A stretch of DNA of 64,000 nt, taken from contig NC_056766.1 in NCBI RefSeq assembly GCF_018687715.1, positions 20,381,001-20,445,000 of the forward strand, written 5' to 3'. Of this stretch, positions 12,728-25,589 are shown in pieces. The position numbers and the translations under genes were made by a program. Below the pieces are notes generated by a model, which saw nothing but the letters and a program-made list of their open reading frames with translations, made no database searches and had not been told where the DNA came from. Origin of the DNA: Carya illinoinensis (Eukaryota > Streptophyta > Magnoliopsida > Fagales > Juglandaceae). Numbering within the stretch: the first letter of the stretch is position 1; every line of letters begins with the position of its first letter.

Positions 12728-13261
12728 GGTTTGGCTCTGGGTAAAACCACATGTCCCGTAGGTAGTACCAGAATGTTTTAAAGTTGTGTTTTATAATTTA
12801 TTTTAAGTATAGTTTCTATTTAACATGTTTTATTTGTTTTATTGATTTGAGCTTGTTTGCTTGTTTTTATTTATTTAGTTGTGTTGTTGCATGCTGGTTT
12901 CTTTCGTTTCCTGCTATATGGTTTTGTGTTTTTGGTTTTTGGTTTTATGTTGGTTTTATTCGTTTTCTTAAAGGGGGTCAAAGGTTGTGTTGTGGCAGGA
13001 AGGCGGTATAATCGAGGATACTATCATTAGGCATGAACATTTAGCGTAGTAGGCTTGAATTTTGAGCGACGTGGTTTGCTTGTATGATGTTGAGGTCTGA
13101 AGGGAACGTCATGGTTTATAGGCAATCTTAGTAAGGTGGGAACTCACGTAGCAATGAGGAGAGGAATTAGCTTTAAGTCGCTTAAGATGATTGAGGTCAA
13201 GGTTTTGTAGAATTTATGTAACGAGGCTATAGTATTGGAGAGTGCAGGTTCAACGAACTTT

Positions 13262-13742
13262 AAGGACATATTTAAGGGAATTTTATTTAAGGTTTGAGAC
13301 CAGATATATGTAACAATGGTGGTCAGCCATCGGATATCCACCTTTCAGGATTTAGTGGATGTGGCCACTCTTGTGGAGCGAGAGCATAACTTGAGTATGG
13401 GCTCCCCTCTAGGACATAAGAGGCAGAGTTTTTATGGTGAAGGAAGTAGTTCGGGTTCACCTCAGAATTTATTCAGCGGACCGGAACTCGACCGCAAGCG
13501 TCCTCAAGTGTTCGTATGGAAGGACGAGTGCCAATTTGTGGAGTTTATAATAGAGCCCATGTGGGTGAGTGCCCCATTAGAGTTCAAGGAAGCCGTGGAG
13601 CTCGTCGCAGTGATAGAACTAACTAGAGGCTTTTAGGTCGGGCTCGAATGTACGCGGTGACTCTTGGTACCGTTGGAGGTGAGGTTACGGAGACTCAGAA
13701 TGCTGGAGTCATGGCGGGTAGGGGTCTAATCTAATCTTTAGT
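13262..13742 (+). pseudogene. Gag/protease-start remnant, gypsy-1 copy 2
   Basis: Exact 6,122-bp counterpart of the remnant at 7140-7620, with the same 106-codon open stretch (13316-13636), the same stop and the same missing zinc knuckle. The shared lesions show that the deletion predates the tandem duplication. Confidence 0.75.
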
Positions 13743-16528
13743 GATGAACGCCTTGTGTGGTTTGTTTTTATTATCGAGGCCTGGAGAGAATAGCATGATC
13801 TGGATGATCTTTCAGGGAAGTAGAATAATTGAGTTCTTTGGTTCCGTGGAGTTTATGAAATGGTCTTTAATGTAGTAGGTTGTAAGTTCAACAAATTTCG
13901 ATGTTAGATTTTATGAAGTTTCGACAAGTTTTAAATTTTGGGGCCTTATAGATTTTAGGAAAATAAGTTTATGGTAATTAAGATGTTAGGTTCGACAAGC
14001 TTTGGGGGGGATAATTCAATTTCGAGTTTTAGATTTCGTGATTTGGATGAGTAATTTGGTGGCAATTGGGGCTTTAGATTTTACCAGCGTTTAAGGTGAA
14101 TGATTTGGATTAAAACCACCAATCTTGAGAATTTCAGAAAATGATTTATTATCTATTAATGTTTTAGGATTTGAAAGATTTGAGAGTCGATTTTCTTTTA
14201 TAGGATGTAAGTTTCATTGATCTTAGAAGTTCCGGAAGATGATTCTTATTTGATTTAAGGTTTTAGAATTGTAGAGTTGAATGATTGATTGGTAATAAGA
14301 ATTGAGTTCTTAGTTTTACAGACTTAGTGCTGTAGCTTGATCTACTCTAGTGAGTGATTAGTTTGTAACCATTAAAATGGAGTTGATTAGAGTTGAGTTA
14401 TAGATATGAAAATTTTTCTAGAGTAGATTTCTTTGAGAATGGAAGGTAATGATCTAGCTCATATACTTCTTTGAGGATTGTAGATATTGACTTAGTTCAG
14501 AAAATGACTATTGTTAACTCGAGGTTGTAGTAATCGATTTTAGGAAATGATTTTTGTCGGTTCGGAAGAAATAGATCCATTGAGGTTTTGGAAGCAATAG
14601 TTTAATTGTTGGTATTGAATTCGATTGAAGTTGAGACCTTATGTTCTATAAACTTTTGGGAACGGATTATTAGCAGGTTTAAGGTCATTTTCAGTACAAA
14701 GCTTTAAGCGATAACTATTTACTGATATTAAGGGTATAAGTTAAGCAGATATAGGAATGATTCATGTTGATTTGCGGATACGAGTCGAGATGATGGAAAT
14801 AGTAGTAATGGACTATTTGTGTGTTGGAATGACTATTGGTTTCGGCTAAGGACGTATGAGATCGACATGTGATAGTGGTGAATCGTTTGGAGTGTTCAGT
14901 CGAAACATGTTACTCAATGGAATGTGGGTTGGCAATAATTGTTATAGCTCGAGGTTATAGTGACAAGTTTTAGGATTGATTCATACCGAGTTGAGGATAA
15001 TAGATGATGCAGTTTTGGGAAATGAAATTTTGTTTATTTTGAGGATAAGGTACGGATGTTGGAAATGGAAGTGATGGATCACTTATACGTTAGAATGATT
15101 ATTGATCTTAGCTAAGGGTACATGAGATCCATTTATAGTGGTGGTGAGGGTGTATGGATTTCGGAGAGTACAAATCCTAGTCTCTTTTTGGCTTGAGAGA
15201 AGTGGCTTTGGTGAGTACTGAAATGGATTAGATGTGATAGTATTAAATTCAATAGATTTTAACTTCGAGTTCTTAGTGAGTTGATCGGAGTGTACAGTTG
15301 AAGTGGGTTACCAATTGGAGTGATAGTTGGCATTTATTGTGGAGACTATCTTAGAGAATTAATTGTAACTTGAGGTCACACAGGAATTTAAATTTTGAGG
15401 CTATACTTTCTTTTGGAGTTTGAGTGTCCAATTGGGAGAATTATATACATTTTTTTTTTTTAACTAGAAGAGAGATTGTTGAGTCGCCATGTGTAGTGGT
15501 TAATAAAATCTTGAAAGTGGAAGTTTGGGAATCAACGGTGATTAGCCTAAACAGGTACGTAAGGTAATAAGCAGTAGAAGCCAGGAGAGTAGTGCCATAG
15601 TTTTGATGGATTGAAGATTTAAACAGTATGGCCTGTCTTGAGATTTAATTTTGTATGCGATTGAAGGACATAGTCGTGCTACTACTAGGGTTATGGGAAT
15701 GGAAGTAGGTAAGTGAGTTTTCAAGAAGAGTTCATTAAGGTTATGGTGAATTCAATCGTGGTTCGTAGTGTGTTTAGTCATCTCTAAATTTAGACGATAT
15801 TCAGAATTTAGGGGATGATTTTGATTTGATTAAGGTAGCTAGAGATAATTGAGGGATAGGAGTGATGATTCATGATTTTGGGAGATTTTATTTTCTATCA
15901 AAGTGTGGTAAAGGATTTTCTTGCTTCCAGGTGTTAGAGTTAGCTTGTACTCAAGGGTGTTATTTTATGAGGATATAGTCTTTTTACATTTTGGCGAGTT
16001 ATCAGAGTGCGCACAGAAGCGCGATATTTTAGAGATAATTAGGTGTTTAAATCTTGTGCTGATTTTGGAAAAATAGTGATGACTTGAAGTTTTAGTAAGA
16101 AGTTAATCATTTGGTGGTATAAATTATGTTGATTGATGGTTTATTTTGGAAGTGATTATTAGGTTACCAAGAGATAGTGTATAATGAAGGTTTGGAGGTT
16201 ATAACACAGGAGCTGATTGAGGTTAACACAGTTTATTGTGGAAAGATACTAAATGTTGGAATTTACTTGGGTGCGGTTTTGAAATTCTTGTGGATGTAGT
16301 GATTTCTGTTTATGTGGTCACTTTAAGAGTTCTAGACGTGAAGCATTTCTGGGAGATTAGTGCGAATATGATGGAGTTGTTTATAAGAGTATTTTTGGGA
16401 AGTGCATTCTTCATACTTGTGTGGAAATGGTTGATGGTATGATTTTCTCAAGTATAATCGGAGTTGTTTATGGTATCTTTTTGGCGCTGGTAGTTGATCT
16501 TGCAAATTTCGAGGACGAAATTTGTTTT
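13743..16528 (+). other. Non-coding interior of gypsy-1, copy 2
   Basis: Same content as 7621-10406. No pol domain is recognised, and no difference from copy 1 was noticed in the stretches compared by eye. Confidence 0.7.
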
Positions 16529-16541
16529 AAGGAGGGGAGGA
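16529..16541 (+). other. Polypurine tract, gypsy-1 copy 2
   Basis: AAGGAGGGGAGGA directly before LTR3. Confidence 0.9.
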
Positions 16542-18835
16542 TGTGATGACCCGCTTTTACGTGTATTTTCACTGAAGGGTTGTTTTTAATTTAATTAATA
16601 TATTGGTTTATTTATTTTAAATTAATGTATTTGAATTGGTTTTTAATTTATTTGATGTTGTGTTTATTTTATTTAATCGTTTTACGGTTTTTAAAATCGT
16701 TTTCGGCGGATCAGTTTTGGTTTCCGGAGTGAGGATTGGACCTCATTTCTTTTCTTCTCTCTTTTTCTTTTTCCCTTTTTCCTTTTTCTTTTTCTTTTTT
16801 TTCCTTCTTTTCTTTCTTTTTCTTCTTCTTTTCCCGGTTCCTCTCTCTCTCCCCGTGCGTTTTCTCCCATTTTATCCATCCCGTCGCTGCCCCTTTGACC
16901 GGCCGGTTCTCCGCCGTCCGGCCACCGTTTGATGCACCGTCACCACCGTTCTCTTCCCCTTCCACCATAGATCATCCCCACCAATTTTCAGAGCCATCGG
17001 ACCAGCCGTTTGCTTTCGAGAGCCGCCGGAAGTCGCTGCACCTGCCCTGTTTTTGCCCCTGTCGCCGGAACTGTTTTCTGCCCAGACCGCCGCCGTCCGG
17101 CCACCGTTTGGCCCGCCGCCGGTCCCGTTCGAACCCCCTCCCTCCGGCGCACCTTCCCACCAAATATCTCCCCCATCCGGCCAGCCGTTAGCCACCTAGA
17201 GCCATTTCTTTCCCCACGGTTTTTGGCTCGATCCGCCGCCGTCGCTCCACCTCCGGCCACCATTTCTTCACCACTTCATCACCGACTCCTTGCCGTCCTA
17301 ACCCACCTATTTCCAGCCTCCAACGACCACCGGAACAGCTCCTACGAGCTTGTTTTCCGATTTGAGTTTTCCGGCCTATTTCCGGCGTTTTCGCCGCCAC
17401 CCACGGCCAACCACCACTTCCAATAGCTTCACAATCATCCCTAAACCATTCCCTATCAATCCTAAGCCCTGGTTTGTCCCCGTTCAAAAATGGGTAATTT
17501 ATTACCCACGGACACAGTGTAAATTACACTGTTACGTTGCTTTTCCTCCGCCGTTTGCAACGCCGCGAGCTTTCTAAAAATACCGTATAGCGCTGTAAGT
17601 ATTTTCCAAACCCTATTTACAGATTTAAATATATATTGCTCATTCAATAAATATTTGTTGTTGGTTGTTGATTCCGGACTGAGTCCGAGGAGTTTCGGGG
17701 GTCGGATGGATAGAGGACGGAGTTGCCTGTTTATTTGATTTATGATTGTTGGATTATTTTATTATGCATTGATATGGCATTTCATGGTGCATGCACATGT
17801 GTTTGTGGGATTTGTGTGAAAAGCCTGTGTATTGGCGTGAGTGATTTTACGGGTGCGTGTGTATCACGAGCCCAAGCCGGGATGGGTTATTATCTCGGTG
17901 GAGCTCCTCTGGTCACTCGGGAGCGGAATAAACTGAGTGATGTCCCCTGAGTTGTCGAGAGAGATGACGGGAGCGAGGCTAGGGGATGCTTGGCTACGAA
18001 CGCGCCGGGCGCGGAACCGGGCATCGCCCTACTCACCGACTCCGTGGCCCTTCGCTGGCGAGGGCTAGAGGATGCTTGGCTACGCACGCGCGGGGCGCGG
18101 AACTGGGCATCGCTCGTTAGGTGTCACATGCGTGGTGGTACTCTACGGTGTGACACTGGAGCCAGGGTGTGCGGATGACCCCTAGGGGAGGTCATGGTGC
18201 ATACGGTTAAAAATTGGATAATGGTTTGTGAGGCCAAATGGGACTTTTGGCGTGGGCCAGATGGACTTCTGGCGAGATATTGGGCCGGATGGACTTCCGG
18301 CGAGATATTGGGCCAAATGTGACCTTTGGCGTGTTTTTCGGAAAGGATGTGTTTTTGGGCCAAATGGGTTTTTTTTGGAGTGTGTGGAAAACTGTGTTTT
18401 ATGGGTTTTGTGCATTGGGCATGATTCATGCATCTTGTTTGAGTTATATGTGTTTTTATCTGGTAGTGTTTGGATTTTACTTACCTGCGGTACCATTCGT
18501 GGTTCCGTAGCTTTTGGTGCAGAGTTAGAGGATGAAGAGGAGGAGGCTGAGCCCGAGGATGCGGCTCCGCCGGGTTGCAGATGTTATCTTTTTATTTGTT
18601 TAAAACTGTATTTGTGTTTTGTAATATTTTATTTAAGTATGTTTTAAACAGTTTGTATTACATTAAGAAAAATTCTGGTACTTAGCTATTGACTTGCTTC
18701 TCGCTGCGTTTGTCTTGTGCACTTTGTCGCTCTTGCACACACTTGGCACACGTCGTTAGGATGGTGGTCCGGGTTGTCACCATCCGGACGTCTCGATTTC
18801 CCCGTGTTTGGGCGTGGGGATTTGGGGGCGTCACA
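16542..18835 (+). repeat. Gypsy-1 LTR3 (right)
   Basis: 2,294 bp, ending CGTCACA and followed by TTTTG. It differs from LTR1 and LTR2 at 17726 (C for T), 17844 (A for G), 17976 (A for G) and 18406 (T for C). No other difference was noticed by eye. Confidence 0.95.
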
Positions 18836-18840
18836 TTTTG

Positions 18841-20740
18841 AATTTTGGAATATTATCGATATTCAAAGCGTACGTGTTTGGTCGACAATCTTGGTTGAAA
18901 AGCAAAGCCATCAAATTGTCACACGGGCTGCTCTATATCAATTTTAAAAAGTATTGACAAGCGACACAGAAACTTACACGTGGCCCACGTGACCCAATTT
19001 ATACGCGAGTTAGGCGTCCAGAGTCCAATCTCCACCGACTACTAGTAATGGCAAGGAAAAGCTTAATAGTATCACTAATTTATATATTAATTTAATATAA
19101 TTAATTAAAAAATAAATTTTATTAAAAATAATATTAATTCAAATTTTAAATATAAAATAATATATATAAATTAGTATATAATTTTATTTGTATATAATAA
19201 AACTCTAATGACAAATTGACTTTCTCACTTTCGTATCTTCCAAATATGTCGCACGCCACTCCACCCATGCGCAAATATGTAATTGAGTTTGAAAGTTTAA
19301 AAAATATTTTTAATTATTTAAAAAAATTTAAAATATTATATTTGATAAATTTATAAAATGTATTTTAATCATTTAAAAAAATTAAAAGTTTATTTTTTAA
19401 AAAAGTACAAAAAATTAAAAATTTTATCAAAAATTTCTTACAAATAACTGTATATTTTTAAAAAATTAATATACTTAATTTTAAAAATATTTTAGATACA
19501 TATTTACCAAACAGTACATAATTTTTAAAATATAAAATTTATTATTTAAATTATAAATTATAAGTTCTAAATTATAAACTATATTTTAACTGTAATCCTA
19601 AACATGCACTGTGTCTCCTCACTGGGTTGCTGATCGATCTGGACTTTCTGATCTCAACTAACTATTTATATTTTGACTTCACTAAAGGTTATTGAAGAAA
19701 TATGTAAAGATCTCTATGGATAACGTCACAATATTTAGTAGGCCCGGCCCATCCAAGGAACCTTTCGACATGGCTCGATGTTTGTGTACGACAAAACTAA
19801 CCCGGTCCAAGTTGACATATTCGGGTCGGAAAAAATTGTTCTTTAAAAAGAAAAATGAGAAAGGAACCTACATTTACAGTTTCACCAATGAACAAAATCA
19901 ATTTTACTGTATATATTGCCACCAAAGTACCATACAAAGAAAACCTGTCCTATATTCGGAAGAGTCTCATGAGGTATTTTGGATATAATTTTGTTCTCCC
20001 TGCATATTTTCATAAGAAATGCATATACATAATAAATAACGGTCTTCTTGTAAAATTTTGAATCCCTCCTTGCTCTCACCATTGTATTCCCCCAACTGTG
20101 AACCACCCCAGCTCTCTACAGCTTTTCAAAATCTCGAACTCATCCATGCAATTGGGATCTAACCGGAACAATTTTGGAAGAACTTGAGTTGCCATTATTG
20201 CCTATCGGACCATCTTGAAACCGAACATGTTAAAATAAAAGACATAACTAAATCTTACATCAGAACACGAAAGATCATGGAGAACAATAACTTATTAGAA
20301 GAAGCTAACATTAGAATTCAACCTAACAACTATCCAGTAAATAAACAATTCAAACTCTAAACAAATTAAACAATTCAAATTCTAACAAAGAAGTGAAAAT
20401 GAAAATCATACCATCATACAAATTGGAGGGCATAAGCCTTGAGTCACTCCTAATCAACATAAATAAAGCTTGATTTTAGATCAAACTCTAAAAAAATGAT
20501 TATTAAATGAAATAAAAATAAATATTATCAAAAAGTTTAATATATATGTAAATAAGAAATATGTTCATTATCCGATTCTACCTCATAACTTTCAACATTG
20601 TCTAAAGAGGCACAAAGATCAATGTGTATTGGATCTTTTAACCATTTTTTTCTATAAACGAAACATTTAATTAATAAAAGAAGTTTTTACATATATTTAT
20701 CAAACCAAATAGCTTGAGAAAGAAAATGTTGTTAGGTTGA
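18841..20740. other. Spacer without recognised genes
   Basis: A short moderate-GC part (18841-19060) is followed by a very AT-rich stretch (about 19060-19610) and then ordinary AT-rich DNA. No coding similarity, RNA gene or repeat with clear ends is visible. A run of open codons at about 19692-19988 has no recognisable content. Confidence 0.5.
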
Positions 20741-21115
20741 AAGAGATTCTCAACATTTCAAGCATAATTGGCAAGCTTGTGAGCAACCCAATTTCCTTCT
20801 ATATAAACATTCTGTACTTGGCACTCTACATATAAGACTTGAAACTTTCTGATTTCATGCACCAAATGATCCAACATAACTGCAGCTTCGATTTCTTCAT
20901 CAAGCACTTACTCAATCATCAAGCAATCTGACTCAATAAGCAACTTATGGATTCCCAAGTTAGCATACAGCTATAAGGCTCGAAGGCTAACTATTAATTC
21001 AATAGCTTTAACATCACTCATGCCGTTCACTACGTTACTAGCTGCCAACATAACATCACAATTCTCATATCTAAGCACCAGCCCCACCCTTACTCTATGA
21101 ATATCATAAAAAACA
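20741..21115 (-). pseudogene. LINE-type RNase H (RVT_3-like) pseudogene, 3' part
   Basis: Reading leftwards from 21115, the frame gives a plant RNase H-like domain of the kind found at the C-terminus of LINE polyproteins. The pattern is VLRYENCDVMLAASN, then LGIHKLLIESDC (acidic active-site region), and finally VYIEGNWVAHKLANYA. In-frame stops occur after RAL and after CLMIE, so it is dead. The 5' part of the domain is at 31807-31881: gypsy-2 is inserted in between and duplicated AAACA. Confidence 0.75.
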
Positions 21116-23964
21116 AGTAACAGCCCATTAAAAATTCAATAGTAAAATTTTTATTGGCTTTAAGAATCTCGTGAAAACTCCATAATTTTTCACAAATCAA
21201 TTAATCGTATAGGTTTTAATCTAACCATATAGTTAGTATTATCATTCACTATGGTGTCAGAAGTATATTTTTAATTATTTGAAATAGTTAGAAGTGTCAA
21301 AATGTATTATGGTTTGTGCCATTAGACTCAGTAGATTATTTAAGATTTTATGGCACGATAACTTATTTTCATATTTTCGGACGAAATACCTGTTCGAAAT
21401 TATAAATTTATTTTTAGGGACACTTTGGGGCTGAATTTCGATAAACAATTTTTACTATACATTCATATGAATACTTAGGATTTTTCACTACTAAGTTTAT
21501 CATGCACTTTTTCGTAATAAGTAGTCACCTCGATGAGCGCACTAAATGCAGTATTTTCAAAATTACAATGTGGAATGTATAAATCAAGTTAGAGAAGTTT
21601 TATTTGGACATTTGGCAAATACTTAGCTACACATGATGAATAGTATTAGACACTTGGCACCATGAGGAACATTGATGGATTTGGAGGAATCAAGGTGTGA
21701 GATCATGCCACCTAAGCAAAAACCATATTCTACCCGACCAGTCAAATTGTGCCAAACCAAAGATAATTTATACCCTAATAAAACCCTATATAGTTGGAAT
21801 CTAGCTAAGAACCCAAAAGCAAAATTCTAAACGGTTTTATCCAAATCCTAAAGTTGACCTTAAAATCCTAACTGAATCGGTTTCTAACCTTATGTTTGTT
21901 GTTTAATCACTTGATTAAATTACTTTCACATGTTATTAATCCTTCAAATTCATGTCAAAACATCATTATCTAACTTTTTTAACCTTGAATATTTGATTGG
22001 ACCAAGAGAAATTGGATTTGGCCTTGATAGCAACCCAAACCCTCTTAAAACCCCAAATTGAGGCCCATTCGGTTTAGGTCCATTAAGGCCCACGAAATTG
22101 AGCACCTTAGCATTGTTTTTAGTCCAAGAATTTCATCCCCCACATGGCTAATCAGATATCTTCAAGAGGACCTAGAAGGTTCTAGAAGGAAAAAGTCAAA
22201 GAGCCACCTCACTCTTCTAAGTCTAGACTCCACTATTAGAAAATATCTTGAACAGATTTTTGTGTATTTTATTGGGTAAGAAAGGCCAACACTCAAGCCT
22301 TAATTTAGTATCATCCTCTTACATATCTTGTACAAAAATATCTCCAGCCCACTCCCCACGAAATTATCTTCCCTTACACTTTCTATTGAAAGAACACCAA
22401 ACACTCTCTCGGATAGCTTTTGGGTGTTCTGTTGCATTCCCATTTCCAATATCTTTTAAGTGTTTAATCATAAATTTTCCTTTATACCATTTATTCCTTT
22501 TTTAGTCTAATTTACGTGGATATCTTATTTGTTCCATTTGAAGATTATTTGGTCAGTCAAATATTATTTAAACTCTAGAAAGGTCATTCTGGGCGATAAA
22601 TTAAAGAGTGTGTTATATTTTGGAGTTTTTGACTAAGTTAATGGATAGATATTGGTCTGAAGTTTTTATGGAGTATTTTTAACATGTTTATATGATTATT
22701 AATTGAGGATTTGTTGCATTATTAAAGGTTTTGATGAAATATTTTCTTAAATCTAGAAACTAAAAGAGGAAAAACAGTTTCTGTTTTGAGAAAGTTTAAA
22801 TCTTTGGTGGTTTAAACCTATTCCAATGGCTTTAATAATTTTATTGGAGGATCTCAAGCCTCTTATATATATGTTAGAATATTATTTTGAAGATATTTTA
22901 TGTTAGTTTCAAAGATATAAAATTTTATGCAAAGACATATTCAGATAAGTTAAAGTGTGGATGTTCTTAGCTAAATTTATATTTTGGTTGATTTTTAATA
23001 ATGTGATCTTGAATTAGAAGCTTATATATGTTTTAGGACACCTTTTTAAATCATGTGATAGTTTGGTTTGAAGATCACATCTTTATAAGTCATAGATCAA
23101 AATGTTGATCAAAACCAGTTAGAAATAAAAATCAATGGAAATAAAAAATGAGAATTTCGACCCTATAAAGTTTTTATAAATTTTTCTAAATTAATATTTG
23201 AATTTAGGATAAAATTTACATGAGGCAAATAAATTTTGCTGACTTTTAAAATTAGCATGCAAAATTTTTAAGTTATAGGTAAAATAGTCATTTTCCCCCA
23301 TGTAGAGGGTAAAATGGAAATTTTACTCTAAATTAGTATTTTTACATATTTCAAAATTGTTAGTGATTAAGTTCTAACTTTTAGAATTATTATTTATAGT
23401 TTCTCGTGATCGCGCTTGAGCTTTCATTAGAAACACAGAGATCGATGTAGGTTAGCTCTTAACTTACTAGCAGTTTACAGTGTATGTGTGCTAAGTAAAG
23501 AAACTATAGTGTATGTATGTGTGTTATCATATATGTCATACCATGCTAAGTTATCACTTATTTTTCTGTTATACAGAATTTATTCTATCATGAGTTATTC
23601 ATTTTTTACACAAAAATTCTGTCACGTATTACCATACATTGCAAGTACATCATATTAAATATTTCATCTATTACATGTATGTCATGTCATGTTTACTATT
23701 GCAAGTATGTCATATTAAGTATGTTTTGCGCTACATATGATACTATATTATGAAATATTGTGTGTTACATATTTATGTTATGTTACGAAATCTTTCTATA
23801 TCAAGTTAGCCATTTCTTTCAAGTTATGTTCAAGTCACATTATGTTACGTCAGGGTTTCTATCCTTTTGTATTCCAGTCACATTTCGCCTTAAGTATAGT
23901 GTGTGTATTTTGAGAGCAGTCAAGTCAAGTTATTTATGTTAATCACGACTCTAAGTGCTAGGAT

Positions 23965-24378
23965 CATTGTTTTTAAAATCGTACCGTACCGGCCGGTACG
24001 GTCGGTATATTCCATACCAGCCACCAGACGGTACAGAAATTCTATATATTTCGTACCGGTTCAAATACCGGCCGTATTGGCCGATATTTCGACCTGTACC
24101 GGCCGGTATTTCGGTCTCTTTTTTTTTTCATTTTTTCAAACTACAAATTTATTTTTTTACCCCCAATTTAGACTAAACTATTTATAATTTATATAGATAT
24201 ATGTTTTTATGTATAATTTATTTATATATAAATTATTATTTTGAAATATAATTAATATATATATTTATATATATAATTTATTTATATATCGACTATCCCG
24301 AAACGGTACCGGTACCGAAATATTTCGTTCCAGTGCCTTGATCGGTACGGCATCCGGTACAGTATTCAAAACATTGGT
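23965..24378. mobile_element. MITE-like inverted-repeat element in gypsy-2 LTR-A
   Basis: About 414 bp with inverted ends: CATTGTTTT... on the left and ...AAAACATTGGT on the right. Both ends carry GTACCGG-rich palindromes, including GTACCGGCCGGTAC near 23983. TAGGAT flanks both sides (23959-23964 and 24379-24384). The related LTR at 31882-34748 shows the uninterrupted site (GTGCTAGGATGGGG on its own strand), and LTR-B also lacks the insert. The core is AT-rich and non-coding. Superfamily is unresolved: the flanking repeat is 6 bp, or 7-8 with one mismatch. Confidence 0.8.
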
Positions 24379-24539
24379 TAGGATGGGGTAATATCTTAGT
24401 GAAACTCCTTTGTTCATGCTAGAGTGTTTAAATAGGTTTGAAATTTTTTGAGTTGACCAAATGCTGTCAACGGGTAGCGGGCGGGAACTTAACTAGCTGG
24501 TCACCGGAGCACGCTAGGCACTAATGCCGATGGAGTCAC

Positions 24540-24680
24540 ATTTAGTTTTGTGGGATCTACAACAATTGTGGCATACGAAATATAGGATCACAACACTTGT
24601 GGCACATACATTACGTGAGACACTGCAATTGTGACACGTAGAATACATTAGGCCACAACAACTGTGGAATATGTATTAAC
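24540..24680 (+). repeat. Short tandem repeat with ACAATTGT-type palindromes in LTR-A
   Basis: About four imperfect units of roughly 33-40 bp, each with an ACAA(t/c)TGTG(g/a) core followed by a variable 'cac/catacgaaata' tail. The corresponding stretch in LTR-B is about 30880-30990. Confidence 0.65.
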
Positions 24681-24826
24681 GTACTCATAGCTGGTCTAGA
24701 TACCTGCGTTGTGATGTGGTAATTGGTAGGGACACATGGCTCTAGGGGACCCATGTAGCATCTAAGAAGTTGAGTTTAGGCAGTTAAAGAATAAGTTTCA
24801 GATCAAGTTCAAGTTAAGTCATGTTT

Positions 24827-24965
24827 CAGAGCAAATCCATGTTATGTCAAGTTTCAAAGCAAGTCCATGTTAAGTCAAGTTTCAGAACAAGTCCATGTTA
24901 AGTCAAGTTTCAGAATAAGTTCATGTCAAGTCAAGTTTCAGATCAAGTTTATATCAAGTCAAGTT
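24827..24965 (+). repeat. 28-bp minisatellite in LTR-A
   Basis: About five units of a 28-bp repeat built on AAGTCAAGTTTCAGA.CAAGT. LTR-B holds about two (31150-31190), and the inverted LTR has about three (near 32505-32590). Copy number therefore changed after insertion. Confidence 0.8.
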
Positions 24966-25577
24966 CAGTTCATGCTTCAATTTAAGTTATGCTATGTTGT
25001 ATGTCTAGTTATGCTATGATTGCTTATAAATTTGATTATGCATTCATGCTTTTACTATCATACATACATCATTAGCCTGTGTGGAGTTTTTTATTAACTT
25101 GCTGAGATTTGTAATTAAATCTCACTGTAGTAGTTCCAACTACCTTTCCCCATAAATGGTAGATCTTGTTACAGGACTCGAAAGAGAATTGAGAACTGAC
25201 CAACTGGACACATTCGAGTGAGCGACGGTGCGACGTCAACGTTAGTGTAGTAGTTAATTTAAATTATTATTTGTACTATGGAGTTGCATCTCCAGTACTC
25301 TTTTGGATCATAGCCATTTTGAACTAGTATTGTAATCTTAATTGTTCAATGTGTCTTTATTTATGAAGCATTTTTAAGCATTTGGGATATTTTCAGTTTG
25401 GTGCATAGTATTGCTAAAGAAAAAAATTTATCCGCTACGAATATTGCATAATGTTAGATGCATGTTAGGAACATTGCATCTTATATGTCATGAACGGGTG
25501 TAGGTAACCTTGTGTTGCATGTCTCGACCCTTCAAATGTCCTTCTGATCCCAAGCGAAATTTAGGGGAGTCACAGGG

Positions 25578-25589
25578 TGGTATTAGAGC
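25578..25589 (+). other. Primer-binding site, gypsy-2
   Basis: TGGTATTAGAGC, one mismatch from the initiator tRNA-Met complement, three bases after the left LTR. Confidence 0.85.

Larger units (their letters stand above)
4298..18835 (+). mobile_element. Gypsy-1: tandem LTR retrotransposon array (LTR-int-LTR-int-LTR)
   Basis: Three copies of a 2,294-bp LTR alternate with two copies of a 3,828-bp internal region, giving an exact period of 6,122 bp. The outer ends are flanked by the same 5-bp direct repeat, TTTTG (4293-4297 and 18836-18840), so the whole array sits in a single target site. LTRs begin TGTGATG and end CGTCACA. Each internal region starts two bases after the LTR with a primer-binding site matching initiator tRNA-Met and ends with a purine tract. 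The motif ATTTCGAGGACGAAAT before the purine tract and the gag remnant point to a Ty3/gypsy, probably chromovirus (Tekay-like), lineage; the lineage is inference. No reverse transcriptase, RNase H or integrase remains, so the element is non-autonomous. Confidence 0.93.
21116..25574 (+). repeat. Gypsy-2 left LTR (LTR-A)
   Basis: 4,459 bp. It is about 545 bp longer than the right LTR, mainly because of a 414-bp MITE (23965-24378) and extra copies of a 28-bp tandem repeat (24827-24965). It ends CACA just before the primer-binding site. Confidence 0.88.

Noticed and set aside
19692..19988. 98-codon frame
   Set aside because: Starts with a non-ATG codon, has no known motif and lies in AT-rich spacer.
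24827..24965. CRISPR-like array of short repeats
   Set aside because: 28-bp units are contiguous, without unique spacers, inside a plant retrotransposon LTR.
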